DNA of 64,000 bases, from contig JAQJZZ010000010.1 in assembly GCA_030077755.1 (NCBI GenBank), positions 1,178,001 to 1,242,000 of the forward strand. Direction: 5' to 3'. Below, piece by piece: positions 11,548 through 21,980 of this stretch (position 1 is the first letter of the stretch; every line of letters begins with the position of its first letter). The notes under the pieces were generated by a model. The model was not told the DNA's origin and ran no database searches. It was given only the letters and a program-made list of their open reading frames with translations. This DNA comes from Filosporella fistucella (Eukaryota; Ascomycota; Leotiomycetes; Helotiales). The position numbers and the translations under genes were made by a program.

Positions 11548-12465
11548 CTATGCAACTGCCACCGCTTCCTTGATCTCTTCCAACACAGCTGGTACAACGG
11601 GCCATGGCTTCTTGATAGCGTCCTGAACTTTCACAATGCAACCTTTTGGTCCTGCAACACATCCATTGACGACCAAAATGCCCTTCTCAGTATCAACCTT
11701 CAACACCTTGACATTCTGTATCGTAACTTGATTTCCTCCCATTCGACCGGCCATCTTCTTTCCAGGTAGTACCCTGGAACCGCTTCCTTGTGAAGCACCA
11801 GAAGAACCCATAGCACGATGTGTCTTGGAATTTCCGTGAGAAGCCGGCTGACCCTTAAATCCCCATCTCTTCATACCACCTGCCCAGCCCATCCCTCTAC
11901 AATCCGACCTAGTGTCCACGTACTGGCCTTCCAGAAACCATTCTGGCCCAATTGACTCCCCAACCTTTAATAAGCCCCTTTCATCCTTCACCCTGAACTC
12001 GGCGACGAATTTCTTTGGGCTGACCTCTGCAGCTGCGAAATGACCCAACACGCCTCTCGTAACGTTACTTGGATGCCTCCAACCACTACCCATCTGTACT
12101 GCGTAGTATCCATGCTTTTCCCTGGTCTTATGTGATACGACTTGTACTCTGTCGAGTTGTAGAATTGTGCATGGTGTTCGTACTCCCGTTTCTGGATCGT
12201 AGAGCGCAGTCATACCCTTTTTGACAGCCAAAGCTCCTGTCCTTAATGGCAATGTAAAGTCTTTCCGGGCAAGAGCTGCCTTTGCTGAGTGCTCGAGGGT
12301 AGGCAAACCTGCACTTTCTTGGTTGAATCGATTTGGTTTGCCTCTCGCTGGGGCGGTCGTCCATCCATATTTGACACCACGCTTGGCAGTTAATGGGAGA
12401 AAGGCATCCGGGAGGAGGAATGACGGCGGCAGTTGAGCCCAGCTTGTGGGCAGCTTAGGTGCCAT
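11548..12465 (-). CDS. mrpl9: Mitochondrial large-subunit ribosomal protein uL3m
   Basis: Component of the mitochondrial large ribosomal subunit (bacterial L3; Mrpl9 in yeast). A single intronless exon encodes 305 aa. The L3 hallmarks are present: R-T-G-A-L-A-V-K-K-G-M-T near residue 80, the G-H-F-A-A-A and V-G-E-S-I-G-P-E-W-F segments in the middle, and the Gly/basic L3 loop (K-R-W-G-F-K-G-Q-P-A-S-H-G) near 200, followed by G-K-K-M-A-G-R-M-G. The N-terminal about 60 residues are mitochondria-specific. The stop lies 136 bp from the end of coa1. Confidence 0.93.
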   Translation of the reverse strand: MAPKLPTSWAQLPPSFLLPDAFLPLTAKRGVKYGWTTAPARGKPNRFNQESAGLPTLEHSAKAALARKDFTLPLRTGALAVKKGMTALYDPETGVRTPCTILQLDRVQVVSHKTREKHGYYAVQMGSGWRHPSNVTRGVLGHFAAAEVSPKKFVAEFRVKDERGLLKVGESIGPEWFLEGQYVDTRSDCRGMGWAGGMKRWGFKGQPASHGNSKTHRAMGSSGASQGSGSRVLPGKKMAGRMGGNQVTIQNVKVLKVDTEKGILVVNGCVAGPKGCIVKVQDAIKKPWPVVPAVLEEIKEAVAVA

Positions 12466-12625
12466 TGCGCGAGCTTTTGTGATGAGCTGAGTTTCTGGAG
12501 AGCTCGAAATGATTATTCTCGGTCGCTACGGTGGCCTTTAGGAACCATAAGGCTACCAATATCAAAATTCTCGGCTTCGCTACGGTTTTATGTCATACAA
12601 GTATGGAAAGTCCGTGACAAACACG

Positions 12626-13462
12626 ATGGTTTATTATTTTACTTCAAATGTGGTTACTCCCTCTGCCAAAATTTACGCTGGCAAGGATAAAGTTGAGAGT
12701 AAGTCAGTCACTGGGCACATCTTAAATAGCCTACTGACAGGCGCAGACGAGGATCTGATTAGATTTGGGTTGGAGGAAGATGTGTGGTTTCACGCAGACA
12801 AGCTGTCAAGTGCCCACATCTACCTTCGAATGGAAGAAGGGGAAACCTGGGATAGCATCAATGACGAGGTCTTAGTCGATTGTGCACAATTAACCAAGGC
12901 GAACTCTATCGAAGGTTTGCCAAATGAGATATTCCGAGTACACGTGATGCTGAATTGGACAGGAAATAAGAAAGACAATGTCACAGTGATCTATACGCCA
13001 TGGTCAAATCTCAAGAAGGACGGTTCGATGGCTGTTGGTCAGGTTGGATTTAAAGACCCAAGAAAGGTACAGATTGTGGTTATATAAGTGCCAATTTAAG
13101 CTCAAAAGTTTTCTCCAGGTGAAAAGAATACTCGTTCCCCAAAGGGAGAATCCAATCGTCAACCGACTCAATAAGACAAAAGTGGAGAAGTTTCCCGATT
13201 TACAGATGGAAAGAGAGGATAGATTAAAGGCTCTGAGAAAAAAAGACCAAGCTGCAAAACTTGAGAGGGTACAACCACCGAAATGCGCCTTAACTCACCT
13301 GCTAACGATCGATAGAAAAAGGAAGAAGCCAGAATCGCGGAAGAACGGAAGCAAAAGAAATGGCAGAAGGATCATGCTTACGATGAGCTCTTTCAAGAAG
13401 AGGACGACGAGGAAGCTAATAATCAAGATCGAGGTGAGGATTTTTTGGATGACTTCATGTAA
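12626..13462 (+). CDS. CCDC25-like NFACT-R domain protein
   Basis: Fungal homologue of human CCDC25, a protein of the NFACT-R (DUF814) family related to the ribosome-quality-control factor NEMF/Rqc2. Five exons give 213 aa: 12626-12698, 12747-12914, 12963-13066, 13119-13268 and 13316-13462. I placed the start at M-V-Y-Y-F-T-S rather than the in-frame ATG at 12590 because the family begins this way. The first acceptor (ggcgcag, ending 12746) was preferred to one 6 nt upstream since it restores V-E-N-E-D-L-I. Further motifs are [24 protein letters not shown] and [10 protein letters not shown]. The C-terminal third is a charged helix ending in the acidic G-E-D-F-L-D-D-F-M. All introns are 47-52 nt. 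Confidence 0.9.
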
Positions 13463-13748
13463 AGTCTATCCATCTAAGAATATTCAACCATTTGCATCAT
13501 ACTTCGTGTGGTGAATACCATGATAGACCGATTTTGTGTCCTTGTGAATATGCAATGCCTCGGGTATTATCCCAAACTCCTTGTTTCCTTCCTGCGCTTG
13601 GGTTCCTTATGCCCATAGCTAGATTTATTCAGAATCGCGAGGAGGAATCCAAGTAACGACGACTTACTACCCCATCTTCCCAGCCCGATTTTCTCTAACC
13701 TTGATCATTAAAACCCCCTCCAATTGTTATTACTTGTCATCTCAATGC

Positions 13749-14464
13749 TTAAAACCCTCCTCCGCCAAGGCTACTTCCTATCTGGTTGACATTGGTTCCC
13801 TTGATAGTATGATCATTTGGATTGGCAGCAGCTTCGTAAAGAATGTTCGTCGGTGCTCGTCCCAGCTGCATCCAGTCTCCTTTGAAGCCCAAATAACTAA
13901 TTCTCGAGACATCATCGCCGTAGTTGTCCTCCACAAATAATATTAGGCTTTGTATTTTACCGAACAAAGCCCTTTTGACCTGTATATCCTGGATTTCGGA
14001 AGTTTGGGACAGTGCAAATTCTTGAGTTGGAGTGAGCTCGCCAGCGGCAGTGAAATCGACATCTTCGCGGTTTATGAAAACTTTGAGAGTTTGTGGAGCT
14101 GATTCAGAATTGGAAGTGCGGATAAGAATGGAATGGAGCTTGACTTGTCCGGTGAACCTATGATTGCAGTGTTAGATGTACTCTTGGTGAGTGATTGCAA
14201 GACTTACGGAACACGCATAAGGAGCTGCTCATCGGCATCACTCTCAAGCTCTGGTCTTTCCTCTAATCGTTCAGCCCAGGTCTTCTTAACAATTGCTCTT
14301 CCGGTGTGTGGGATAGCTTCATTCAGGGTGGTGACTTCGTCGAAGTTGATATATTGATAAAGAGAGTACTGGAGGGCTGGTGTTATATCATCGGAGTGAT
14401 CATGCCCTGCATGATCATGTCTGTGACCGGAGTGGTCATGCTCGTCATGGCAATGTCCTGACAT
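13749..14464 (-). CDS. PITH-domain protein
   Basis: PITH-domain protein (the proteasome-interacting domain also found in TXNL1; PITHD1 in animals). Two exons (14464-14208 and 14157-13749) joined over a 50-nt intron give 221 aa. The N-terminus is strikingly His/Asp-rich in the first 26 residues. It is followed by L-Y-Q-Y-I-N-F-D-E-V-T-T-L-N-E and the PITH body (V-K-L-H-S-I-L-I-R, D-D-V-S-R-I-S-Y-L-G-F-K-G). The His-rich stretch could bind metal; this is inference. No thioredoxin domain is fused to it, so the product matches the stand-alone PITHD1 type. Confidence 0.9.
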
Positions 14465-15223
14465 CTCCTAGTATCTGAGTAGCCGTGGTTGTATGCTTGT
14501 ATGAACCATGGACTAGCCGTTGAGAATATTATTGTACTTGCGGCATGGATTGGTGGTGGGGTAATTGAGGGGCAGTGGAACGCGACAGGGATTAAAAGCA
14601 GCAATCCTTAGAGAGCTACAACAGTATCCAGGGAATATGTCAAGGAGGCATAGCCAATAAAGTCTATTAGTGGCCGGAATTGGTACGTTGAATTTGTTGT
14701 CGAGAAGGCTGTCAGCTTTGAATCATATCTGCGGTATTCTCACCTGCTGTAAGTGAAGGGCATTGAAAAACCAAACCACAATGCCTTAATGAGGGAATTG
14801 CTTTGTTCTTACATGCACTTCAGCACTACGAGAAAATCGAACTGCACTAACACCATCTCTTCTAATCGTCTTTGAAATGTTAAAGGTTCCTGCCCAGAAT
14901 CAAGATGTACATTCAATTATCTCGGAGTTGTGATGAGTGTAAGATGGAAACAGAGAAACGTGGCTTGCAAACCAGGCAAGAATGAAGCTGATACCTTGGT
15001 AAGATCTTTGACTATATTGAGATACAAATTCCTTCACGATTCGAATTTCAAGCCTATCAATTCATATTACAAAAATCATACTCGAGGGGAAAAGTACGAG
15101 ATGAAGAAATCATCCATTATATCACTGCTAGACAGTTACAAACTCCCAAATGGAGGTAATTCCAGAGAAAAACATTCGGGCCCAATCTCCGCTGTATTCG
15201 CAAAACTAACAATTTCAAACTGC
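14465..15223. other. Intergenic, no gene recognised
   Basis: About 0.76 kb between the 3' end of rrn6 and the start of the PITH gene, both on the minus strand. It should contain the rrn6 3' UTR and the PITH promoter. No domain or repeat seen in any frame. Confidence 0.5.
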
Positions 15224-18200
15224 TTATCGAAAACCAGCCATCCTGGGCTTTCGTGGCGTCTTTTTCCCACCCTTCACGGAACGACTGCCAAATGCACCTT
15301 TATCTGGCTGGGTCATGGGAATGTCCTCCACAGTTTGTGAGCTATATCCCAGAGGATGCAGAACAGGCTGACTTCCGGACGGCACGGCGACAGCTTGAGA
15401 TGCTGCCTTTTCTGCTACACGAGACCGTTCTTGTCTTAAGAATTTCTCTGTCCTTCTACGACGTCGTGCCTCCTCTCTACGGTTTCGATAGCCACTTTCT
15501 CCATTTTCAAACGCTGTGGCAGCTTGTTGTGCAGCTTCCCAAGAATATTGTGCAGGGTCCGAACCTGGAGTCGAGGGCCAGTGGCTGAGCAAAGAGGATT
15601 TGCCTAGATCTGGTTTGGCTTTTATAGAGCCTGCATACTGACGCAGTCGTGTGATGGCAGGATCTTCTTTTAATTCCGAGCCCGAGGTAGCATGCGAGTA
15701 GATTGATGGAGTTCGGGCAGGAGTTGGAAGAGAGATATGTTCATGCTCTGCGAGATCGGTCATCTGAGACGAAAAATACACAGGTGAGCTCTCTCTTGTG
15801 GTTGAAATTTCCTTCAAAGATGTTATATCGAGAGTGCCTTCTTCAAGCTGGGTTTCAGCCCGCTCGTCTAGATTTGGGGTAAGGGATATCCCTAGGGAGC
15901 TCAGGTACAATTCGACGGCCACATGGCGTACAATCTTGAATCTGGCGAGACGTGCTAAATTTGGAACCCCGAGAGGCATACTGGCCATCCAACAACCTGC
16001 GATATCGTTGTACACATCTTGCACTACTCCAAGACTTTCTCGCATTGGTGAGTATAATGACTCAGGATAGGATGCGAGATCTGATATGACTAATTCAGAG
16101 GGAGTTTCGGGGATCTCTCCATTCTGTAGGGAATCCAAGAATGTCTGTAATGTCGTAGATACTTTTTCGAGATCGTCTGCGAAATGGTCGAAGCCAGATA
16201 TTTCCGCAAAAGTAGCAAGTGGCATTGCACCGTCTTCCTTTCCACGTTGGAGGCGACGAGAAACCAGATCCAGTGTTTCATGAATTGTTGAATTTTGATG
16301 GTGCGAGTTGGAATTCATGCCCACCATACCTGTTGAGGCAAATGCGTGCAAGAACACATTTCTGAAACTGATGCGCAGGCAAGTGTCCCGTTGATGGTTC
16401 TCATTATACATCCGCTGCTGAGTCGAAAGCAGGCTTGTGTATCGGCCGGTCTTGAAATCTTTGCAGTCGGTTATGATCTCACGGTCTGAGAAAATGAAAG
16501 AATCTTCCGCAAATCGAGATTCAACTTGTCGAACAGGGTGACGGAACCTTGAACTCGGAGCTGTGACAAGTATGGGCTCGCTAGATGCTGGAATTTGGAC
16601 AGAGCAAAAGGTTGAGGCAAGTGCAAAGTCCTTGGAAAGACCCCACAGCTGAAAGAATCCCACCGTATGCTCGAGGAACATGCTTTCTGGCTCTTTAGAT
16701 TTGTATTTCAGGCTTGGTGTCAACTTGAGGCGCAGAGAACATATGCTTTGCAGGGCTATGGTTTTTTTCTGTTCAAGGACCGAACTCTGATGTAATCTAA
16801 ATGTGCCTCCCGAGGACCTTGGAAGCCCGATTCCGTCCACTGTTACCCAAAAAGAATAGAAGTTCACCAGCAGACTCTTGGTAGAAGTGATCATTACTGA
16901 AACTGGTATAAGTTAGCACAATCTACATATTCCATACTCAGATAATACCATTTTGATCAGGTGCCGCTGAAAGTTGCAGCGTCTCGTCATTTGGATCCCT
17001 AAAGTGTCGATATGAAAGAAGAACAGTAATGCCAGAAGATTGTTCGTTCTCATCTACGACGGAAGAAATTTCTATCCAGAAGATGCGAGCTGTTGTCAAT
17101 AAGTATACGTGCCCACGATTTCCCGGGCTTCGTTTGATATCAAGTATCCATTCGGTGCTGTTTCCCGCCAGCAAATCTTTGCTGGGTACGCGGATCGGTT
17201 TTCCTTTAACTTGGAATACGCTCACATGATGCCTGTTACACAGAAGTATGGTGTTCAAATCGCAAACCCACAGGACACGATAAAAGCCGTCGGCATAACC
17301 AGGATCTAGTAACTTCGATGACGGATCCGTGGCGGACTGGTCGTACATTTCTCCAGTTCTGACCCTAATCAAGGATTCTTTTTTATACTTGTCGTGCGAC
17401 CATTCCAGGTCCCATATACTCCATGAACCTAGCCCATCTACCACTGCGAATTGTCGATCGTACCAAGGATTCAAAGCGACATCAGCATGAGCAGCTGATT
17501 TGGACCTTTCTATGGTCAATGTAGCAACCGGATTTGGATCGAGATGTGTCGTCGATGAGATCTCGGGGTGCCCTTTGATGTTGGCATTGTACAACTCCCC
17601 ATACATGGGTCGAAATATGGTAGTTGCGGTAGATTGTCGAACAGCCAGCCATGGCTTAGTCCCATTATCATCTTCTGAAGTGACAATTTGCCGAATTGGC
17701 CCAGCTACACCAACCCAATGGCCATATTCTTGAGATTGAGAGCTTAGTAAAGACAACCTGACACTGCTTCTCTTGCCCCATCCGCGCATTTCATACCGAG
17801 GCATGATCAGCCGGAGAATTTGTCCAACTTCGCCATAGGGCATCACTAGTATATGGGGCCGTCTGAAGCTGGACATACGCTTTACGTCTATTGCACGTCC
17901 AATTTGTAGCAGTTGTCCTGTATGTGTTGCAACATTTGGTGGTAATTGTGAGGTAGACTTTGCGTGCTGAGAAATGAGTCTTTTCCCCGGAAGTGTCTCT
18001 GGATGGGACTTCGAAAGCCATTTTAGCTGGGATATGGCGACATGGGAAGGTGTTTTCTCGCTCTCTGTTAGCTGTCGTACTGGTGCGGGAAACCATTCTT
18101 CAAGTGGTATAAGTTGTTGAATCAAACGTTCTATACATTGTTACAACATGGAATTTCTTGACCAGAGTTTACTAACGTTTTTCAACATCAACAGAAAAGA

Positions 18201-18279
18201 TCCATTGATTATCATCATCATCATAAGATGCCTTTCCTAGATGGCCGTAGGAGAGGTCGGTTACTCTATGATTAGTCAT
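15224..18279 (-). CDS. rrn6: RNA polymerase I core-factor subunit Rrn6-like
   Basis: Rrn6 is the beta-propeller subunit of core factor, which recruits RNA polymerase I to the rDNA promoter in the nucleolus. Three exons (18279-18177, 18130-16949 and 16902-15224) give about 987 aa, with two 46-nt introns. Exon 1 encodes M-T-N-H-R-V-T-D-L-S-Y-G-H-L-G, the usual Rrn6-family opening. Key segments are G-H-W-V-G-V-A-G-P-I-R-Q and A-D-V-A-L-N-P-W-Y-D-R-Q-F-A-V-V-D. The C-terminal part has a helical region, then a Ser/Pro-rich linker, an Arg-rich patch (E-E-A-R-R-R-R-R-T-E-K) and a basic tail ending K-P-R-M-A-G-F-R. The acceptor of intron 2 is ambiguous: ags at 16903 and 16897 both keep frame and differ by two residues. 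It is divergent from spc25. Confidence 0.85.
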
Positions 18280-18613
18280 TTGGCTTTAATTGACGTCGAG
18301 CTGCAAAAAGTGCTGTACGAATCATCTCGAGGTGTAATTACGACTGATCTTACAAGTAGCAAAAAGCTCAGACGTCGACGCGTTGAGCATTCGAAATAAC
18401 GGAGGTGGTGATGAAGTCGATGTTTGACTGCGAAAATACGAAGTAAATTTTTGGCTGATAGCTTATCGCGCTGGATGGGTTTCTAGTTTCCTAGCCAACG
18501 GAAACCCGATCCCTCCCAGAACAAACACCACGGCGCGACAAGAGGTCCTCACAAGTTGCAAGAGATCTTGAACACAACTTCACGATTTTACGCAGAATAT
18601 CGAATATAGCAAT
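18280..18613. promoter_or_regulatory. Divergent promoter region of rrn6 and spc25, with MCB box
   Basis: 334 bp between two divergent start codons. A perfect MluI cell-cycle box (ACGCGT) is at 18378-18383, the core site bound by MBF in yeasts. It would fit G1/S-linked expression of the kinetochore gene spc25. Assignment to one gene or the other is not possible from sequence. Confidence 0.45.
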
Positions 18614-19440
18614 ATGTCCACTCTTTTTGATCCCTCACTATCTACCAGTGCAATGCGCCCACCTCTGTCGTCTGCGGATGCGCCGTCAATGGCAGACAGC
18701 CTTCCAAGTATTAACTTTGGATTCGAAGAGCTCCGCGATAGAATGGCCAAGTTTACGGTCAAATTCGATTCTTTCATTGAGCAGGGTCGCAAACGCGTAT
18801 TGGAAGAGAGAAATCAGTTTCGTATGAACGTCACTGAATTGAAAGGCATGTTATGGGTTCAAATTGATTAGATATCAGCTGACGAGACGTAGATGATCAA
18901 CAAATGAAGAAGAGGGATATTGAAATCTTGACACAAAAGGCCTCGACACATCAACAAACTTTGGCTAAAGAAGCTGCTGAGACGAACGAGATGAAGACTG
19001 CAATTGCCTCATTGAGTGCCCAGCGGGATTCGCATCTTGCAACGAGAGAGACCTTGAAGCAGCATATCGCGGACACTCAAAAGCAAATCGAAGCACGTAT
19101 TGCTGCACAGAGATCTCACGCTAAACATATTGATTCTCAATCTAGATTCAATATCCCGGAACTGGAATTCTGGACATCAACCTTGTGTATGACACTCGAA
19201 GGTGCCGGCTTGAACGATCGGTTAAAATTTGTATTTACTCATATCGACGACCGCGACTGGGCTCGGGAGGCATGGTTCGAGCTTGATACTTCAAAAAGAG
19301 AATACGAGGTTCCATACTGCAAGCCGAAACTGGAGAAAGATCAGATTGAGAGAGTGTTGGACAAATTGAACGAGAGCAGGGATTTGCGAGTTTTGCTGAA
19401 GGGTATGAGAGATTTGTTTGTGGAAGCAATGAAGGGCTGA
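18614..19440 (+). CDS. spc25: Kinetochore protein Spc25
   Basis: Subunit of the Ndc80 complex, which links kinetochores to spindle microtubules; Spc25 pairs with Spc24 at the centromere-proximal end. Two exons (18614-18845 and 18893-19440) give 259 aa. The 47-nt intron starts with GC (AAAG|GCATGT) and ends TAG; no GT donor restores an open frame, whereas the GC donor yields E-L-K-D-D-Q-Q-M-K-K-R-D-I-E-I-L. A long coiled coil spans about 35-140. The C-terminal RWD-like globular domain follows (F-N-I-P-E-L-E-F-W to V-L-L-K-G-M-R-D-L-F). Length matches fungal Spc25. It ends 156 bp from the convergent GFA gene. Confidence 0.9.
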
Positions 19441-19596
19441 GGTGGGAGGGGTATTGTCACAAGATATTGATTGAGTTACGACAAAAAGTGAGAGCGTCTC
19501 AAATAACAATGCACGTGGCAATGATTTCGAGCCAAGATCTAGCTTTTGCTTCCTTGGGAATCTATGATGACGTCCTCTACTCTCATTTGTTTCTCC

Positions 19597-20067
19597 TTAC
19601 AGTTTTGACATATTCCAGCCGTCCAGCTTCCTCTGGAACTCAGCAGGAAATTTCTGATATTTAGGCAAATCGTCTCTCAACTCATACCAAGTTACCGCCT
19701 CCTCCACGAATATGTGACGCATGGGTTTGGGAAGTTGTCCCCTCACACTCTCTTCATCAATCGTACCAGCCATGATATAAAGTGTCTCCGGCTCCGAGTC
19801 ATACCGAAAGGAAACAGGACTTCCACACCTTGCGCAATATGCACGTTCTGCGGACTTCGTATATCGTCTCTTCGTAAGCGACTCGTTTCCAGATGTCCAT
19901 GTGATTGAACTTGCGGGAAAATCTCCAGCAGTCGAGAAAGCTGCGCCAGATAACTTTCGGCAAATCGTACAGTGGCAATGTGAGAGATTTGTTGGCAGGG
20001 TTGTGCTGGAGTACGTGACATTGCCACATTGGCAGCTGCCTCTCAAAATTATCTCAGCGTCTTGCAT
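19597..20067 (-). CDS. GFA-domain zinc-binding protein
   Basis: Member of the GFA/CENP-V family (named after glutathione-dependent formaldehyde-activating enzyme; most fungal paralogues have no proven reaction). One exon, 156 aa. The structural zinc ligands are visible as S-C-Q-C-G (C12, C14), C-H-C-T-I-C (C31, C33, C36) and Y-C-A-R-C-G (C78, C81). The central A-A-F-S and W-T-S-G-N-E-S-L motifs are typical. No targeting signal. Such paralogues are numerous in filamentous fungi, so the specific substrate is unknown. Confidence 0.9.
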   Translation of the reverse strand: MQDAEIILRGSCQCGNVTYSSTTLPTNLSHCHCTICRKLSGAAFSTAGDFPASSITWTSGNESLTKRRYTKSAERAYCARCGSPVSFRYDSEPETLYIMAGTIDEESVRGQLPKPMRHIFVEEAVTWYELRDDLPKYQKFPAEFQRKLDGWNMSKL

Positions 20068-20508
20068 GTTCTGGATCGAGCTAAATGGTTTTGTGATGGA
20101 AATACTTCGATACCTCTCAAATTCAATTATTAACTTGTGAAACTTTGTATTGATATGGAGATAGATTCTGTTCTGTCAACCTAAGGGCGTGGCTCCGTGG
20201 TCTCTGTTATTAGTATTGACCGAACTGCATGTGGGATTCGGCAATGAAACCCCGACGTGGGAACCAAAAGGGGCGAAAACCCGTTGGATGTCCCAGTATC
20301 TCCAGAAGAATATTCCCTGGCCCAGCTTCGAAAGGACATCGTAAACTTTGGGTTCTCTACTGAGACTTCAGAGTCCAGCCCACTCTTTGAGGGTTTACCC
20401 GAGGAATTGCCGTCGCTCGACCGCGACCAACGCGTCGAGTTGACTTCCCGGGCTCCTTCTTCGTCAACCGTCAACGAGACCCAAAGTTCGACAACCTCAA
20501 CGACAACT
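20068..20508. other. Divergent intergenic region with a long ATG-less open frame
   Basis: 441 bp between the GFA gene and the coiled-coil gene start. From 20248 onward the frame of the downstream gene is open for 87 codons before its first ATG and reads like protein. It is either translated leader or chance (see findings). Confidence 0.4.
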
Positions 20509-21411
20509 ATGAACTACCAAAACTACGTCGAGTCCCCGAGCAACGGCTCTAACCCACGACAAGCTCCACCATCGCCGGGTCAAGGAATGAACCACAGCAA
20601 TGGCATGAACGGTGGTATGGGTATGGGCGGCGGAATGATCGGTTACCCTACACCAGCTGGACATCAATCCGATCTCAATTATGTCATGTCCATGGTTGAA
20701 GAGCTGTCTCAGGTCCTGCGCACCAATCAACAACTCACCAATGGCGTCGTCGAGAAGATGGGAAAGGTTCGAGAGAAGGCACAGAACTTGAATTTGAGCA
20801 ATGATGAACTGGTTGCCGTTGTGGCTTCCGAGCTAAATGGTAAGTCTTGCTCTACTTGTAGTCCAGAAACATATATCTAATCTGATACAGAGGACACAAA
20901 GAACCTAGAGAAGGAGAATTCAGAGCTTAGAAAGGCACTGGATATTTCAGAGTACAACAAGAAGGAGAACTTCAAGTTGGCCTGTCACGGAGCAAATATT
21001 CTATCTGATATGGTCGAGAAGCTGCACCGATTCAAGGAGCAACATGAGTACGACACACTTGCGTGGCACAAGAATTACCGAAAGCAGTTGGCAGATGAGC
21101 GTGAGGAGAATCTGAATCTACGAAACCAAATCAACGATATGAAGGCTGCGGCTGCCCGAGCTAACGATACCCTTCGTCAGATGCGTCGATATATCACCGA
21201 TCATGATGAGCTGAATGGGTTGACGATTCAAAACATCGCTTTGCGCCAAGAACGTCGATTCTGGAAGCGTATGGCCATGCCTCAAATTCCAGATGATGAT
21301 TCGGAGTGGTCTGATGATGATGATTTGATTGATCCGGAGGAGAAGAAGCGTCTTGCTGCAGCTGCTGTGGAGAAGGCAAGAAAGGATGCAGAGGCTGAGG
21401 GTGAGAACTAG
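20509..21411 (+). CDS. Conserved coiled-coil protein, function unknown
   Basis: I do not recognise the function. Two exons (20509-20839 and 20891-21411) joined over a 51-nt intron give 283 aa from the first in-frame ATG. Residues 1-50 are Asn/Gly/Met-rich and disordered (G-M-N-G-G-M-G-M-G-G-G-M). From about residue 55 to 250 the protein is an almost continuous helix with heptad character: V-M-S-M-V-E-E-L-S-Q-V-L, E-N-S-E-L-R-K-A-L, then L-A-D-E-R-E-E-N-L-N-L-R-N-Q. A short acidic patch (D-D-D-S-E-W-S-D-D-D-D) precedes a Lys/Glu/Ala-rich tail. The architecture suggests a cytoplasmic scaffold or motor-adaptor type protein, but that is only inference. The open frame continues 87 codons upstream of the chosen ATG. 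Confidence 0.75.
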
Positions 21412-21980
21412 ACCCTCACTCAATCTTTCTTTACACCATCTGCATATGAGGGCGTTTATGAAGGCGTTCAAGATTTACCGGCGGACGATACCCTGGGCAC
21501 ATTGAGCTTGAGTTGAGCAATGCGATGGATTTACACTTTCGATTAAAATTTCTGCTAATTTGTGATTTGTGAAATATATGTGACGCTTGAACATGCACGA
21601 TCTCTAGAACTTGTTACCTCTCAAGTAGTATTGGGAAATTCTGCCTATACAAAAGAACTATGGGGATCAGCAAGTGCTTTTTGTGTACGTAGATATCACA
21701 TATCTACTCTGATATAACTCAGTCTCGTTTTCAATTTTTATTCAATTGATTTTGCTTCTTCAATCTGGGGATTCCGCACCTGTCAACAATACCTGACAAC
21801 ACTAGGGAGACAGCTATCACTGCATAAGGATTCAAGAATCCGTTTCTGGTTCGTCGTGCGTATAAGAATCGTCTTAGTACATTTCATATATTGTTCAAAC
21901 CCTTCTGGTAAATAATCAGTGAACAAATAGTTATATCCGATTTACCCCTTCATTCTCCTCAAGCGCTTGCTTCTCTTCAC
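21412..21980. other. Intergenic between convergent genes
   Basis: About 0.57 kb of AT-rich DNA containing two 3' ends. No gene or repeat recognised. Confidence 0.5.
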
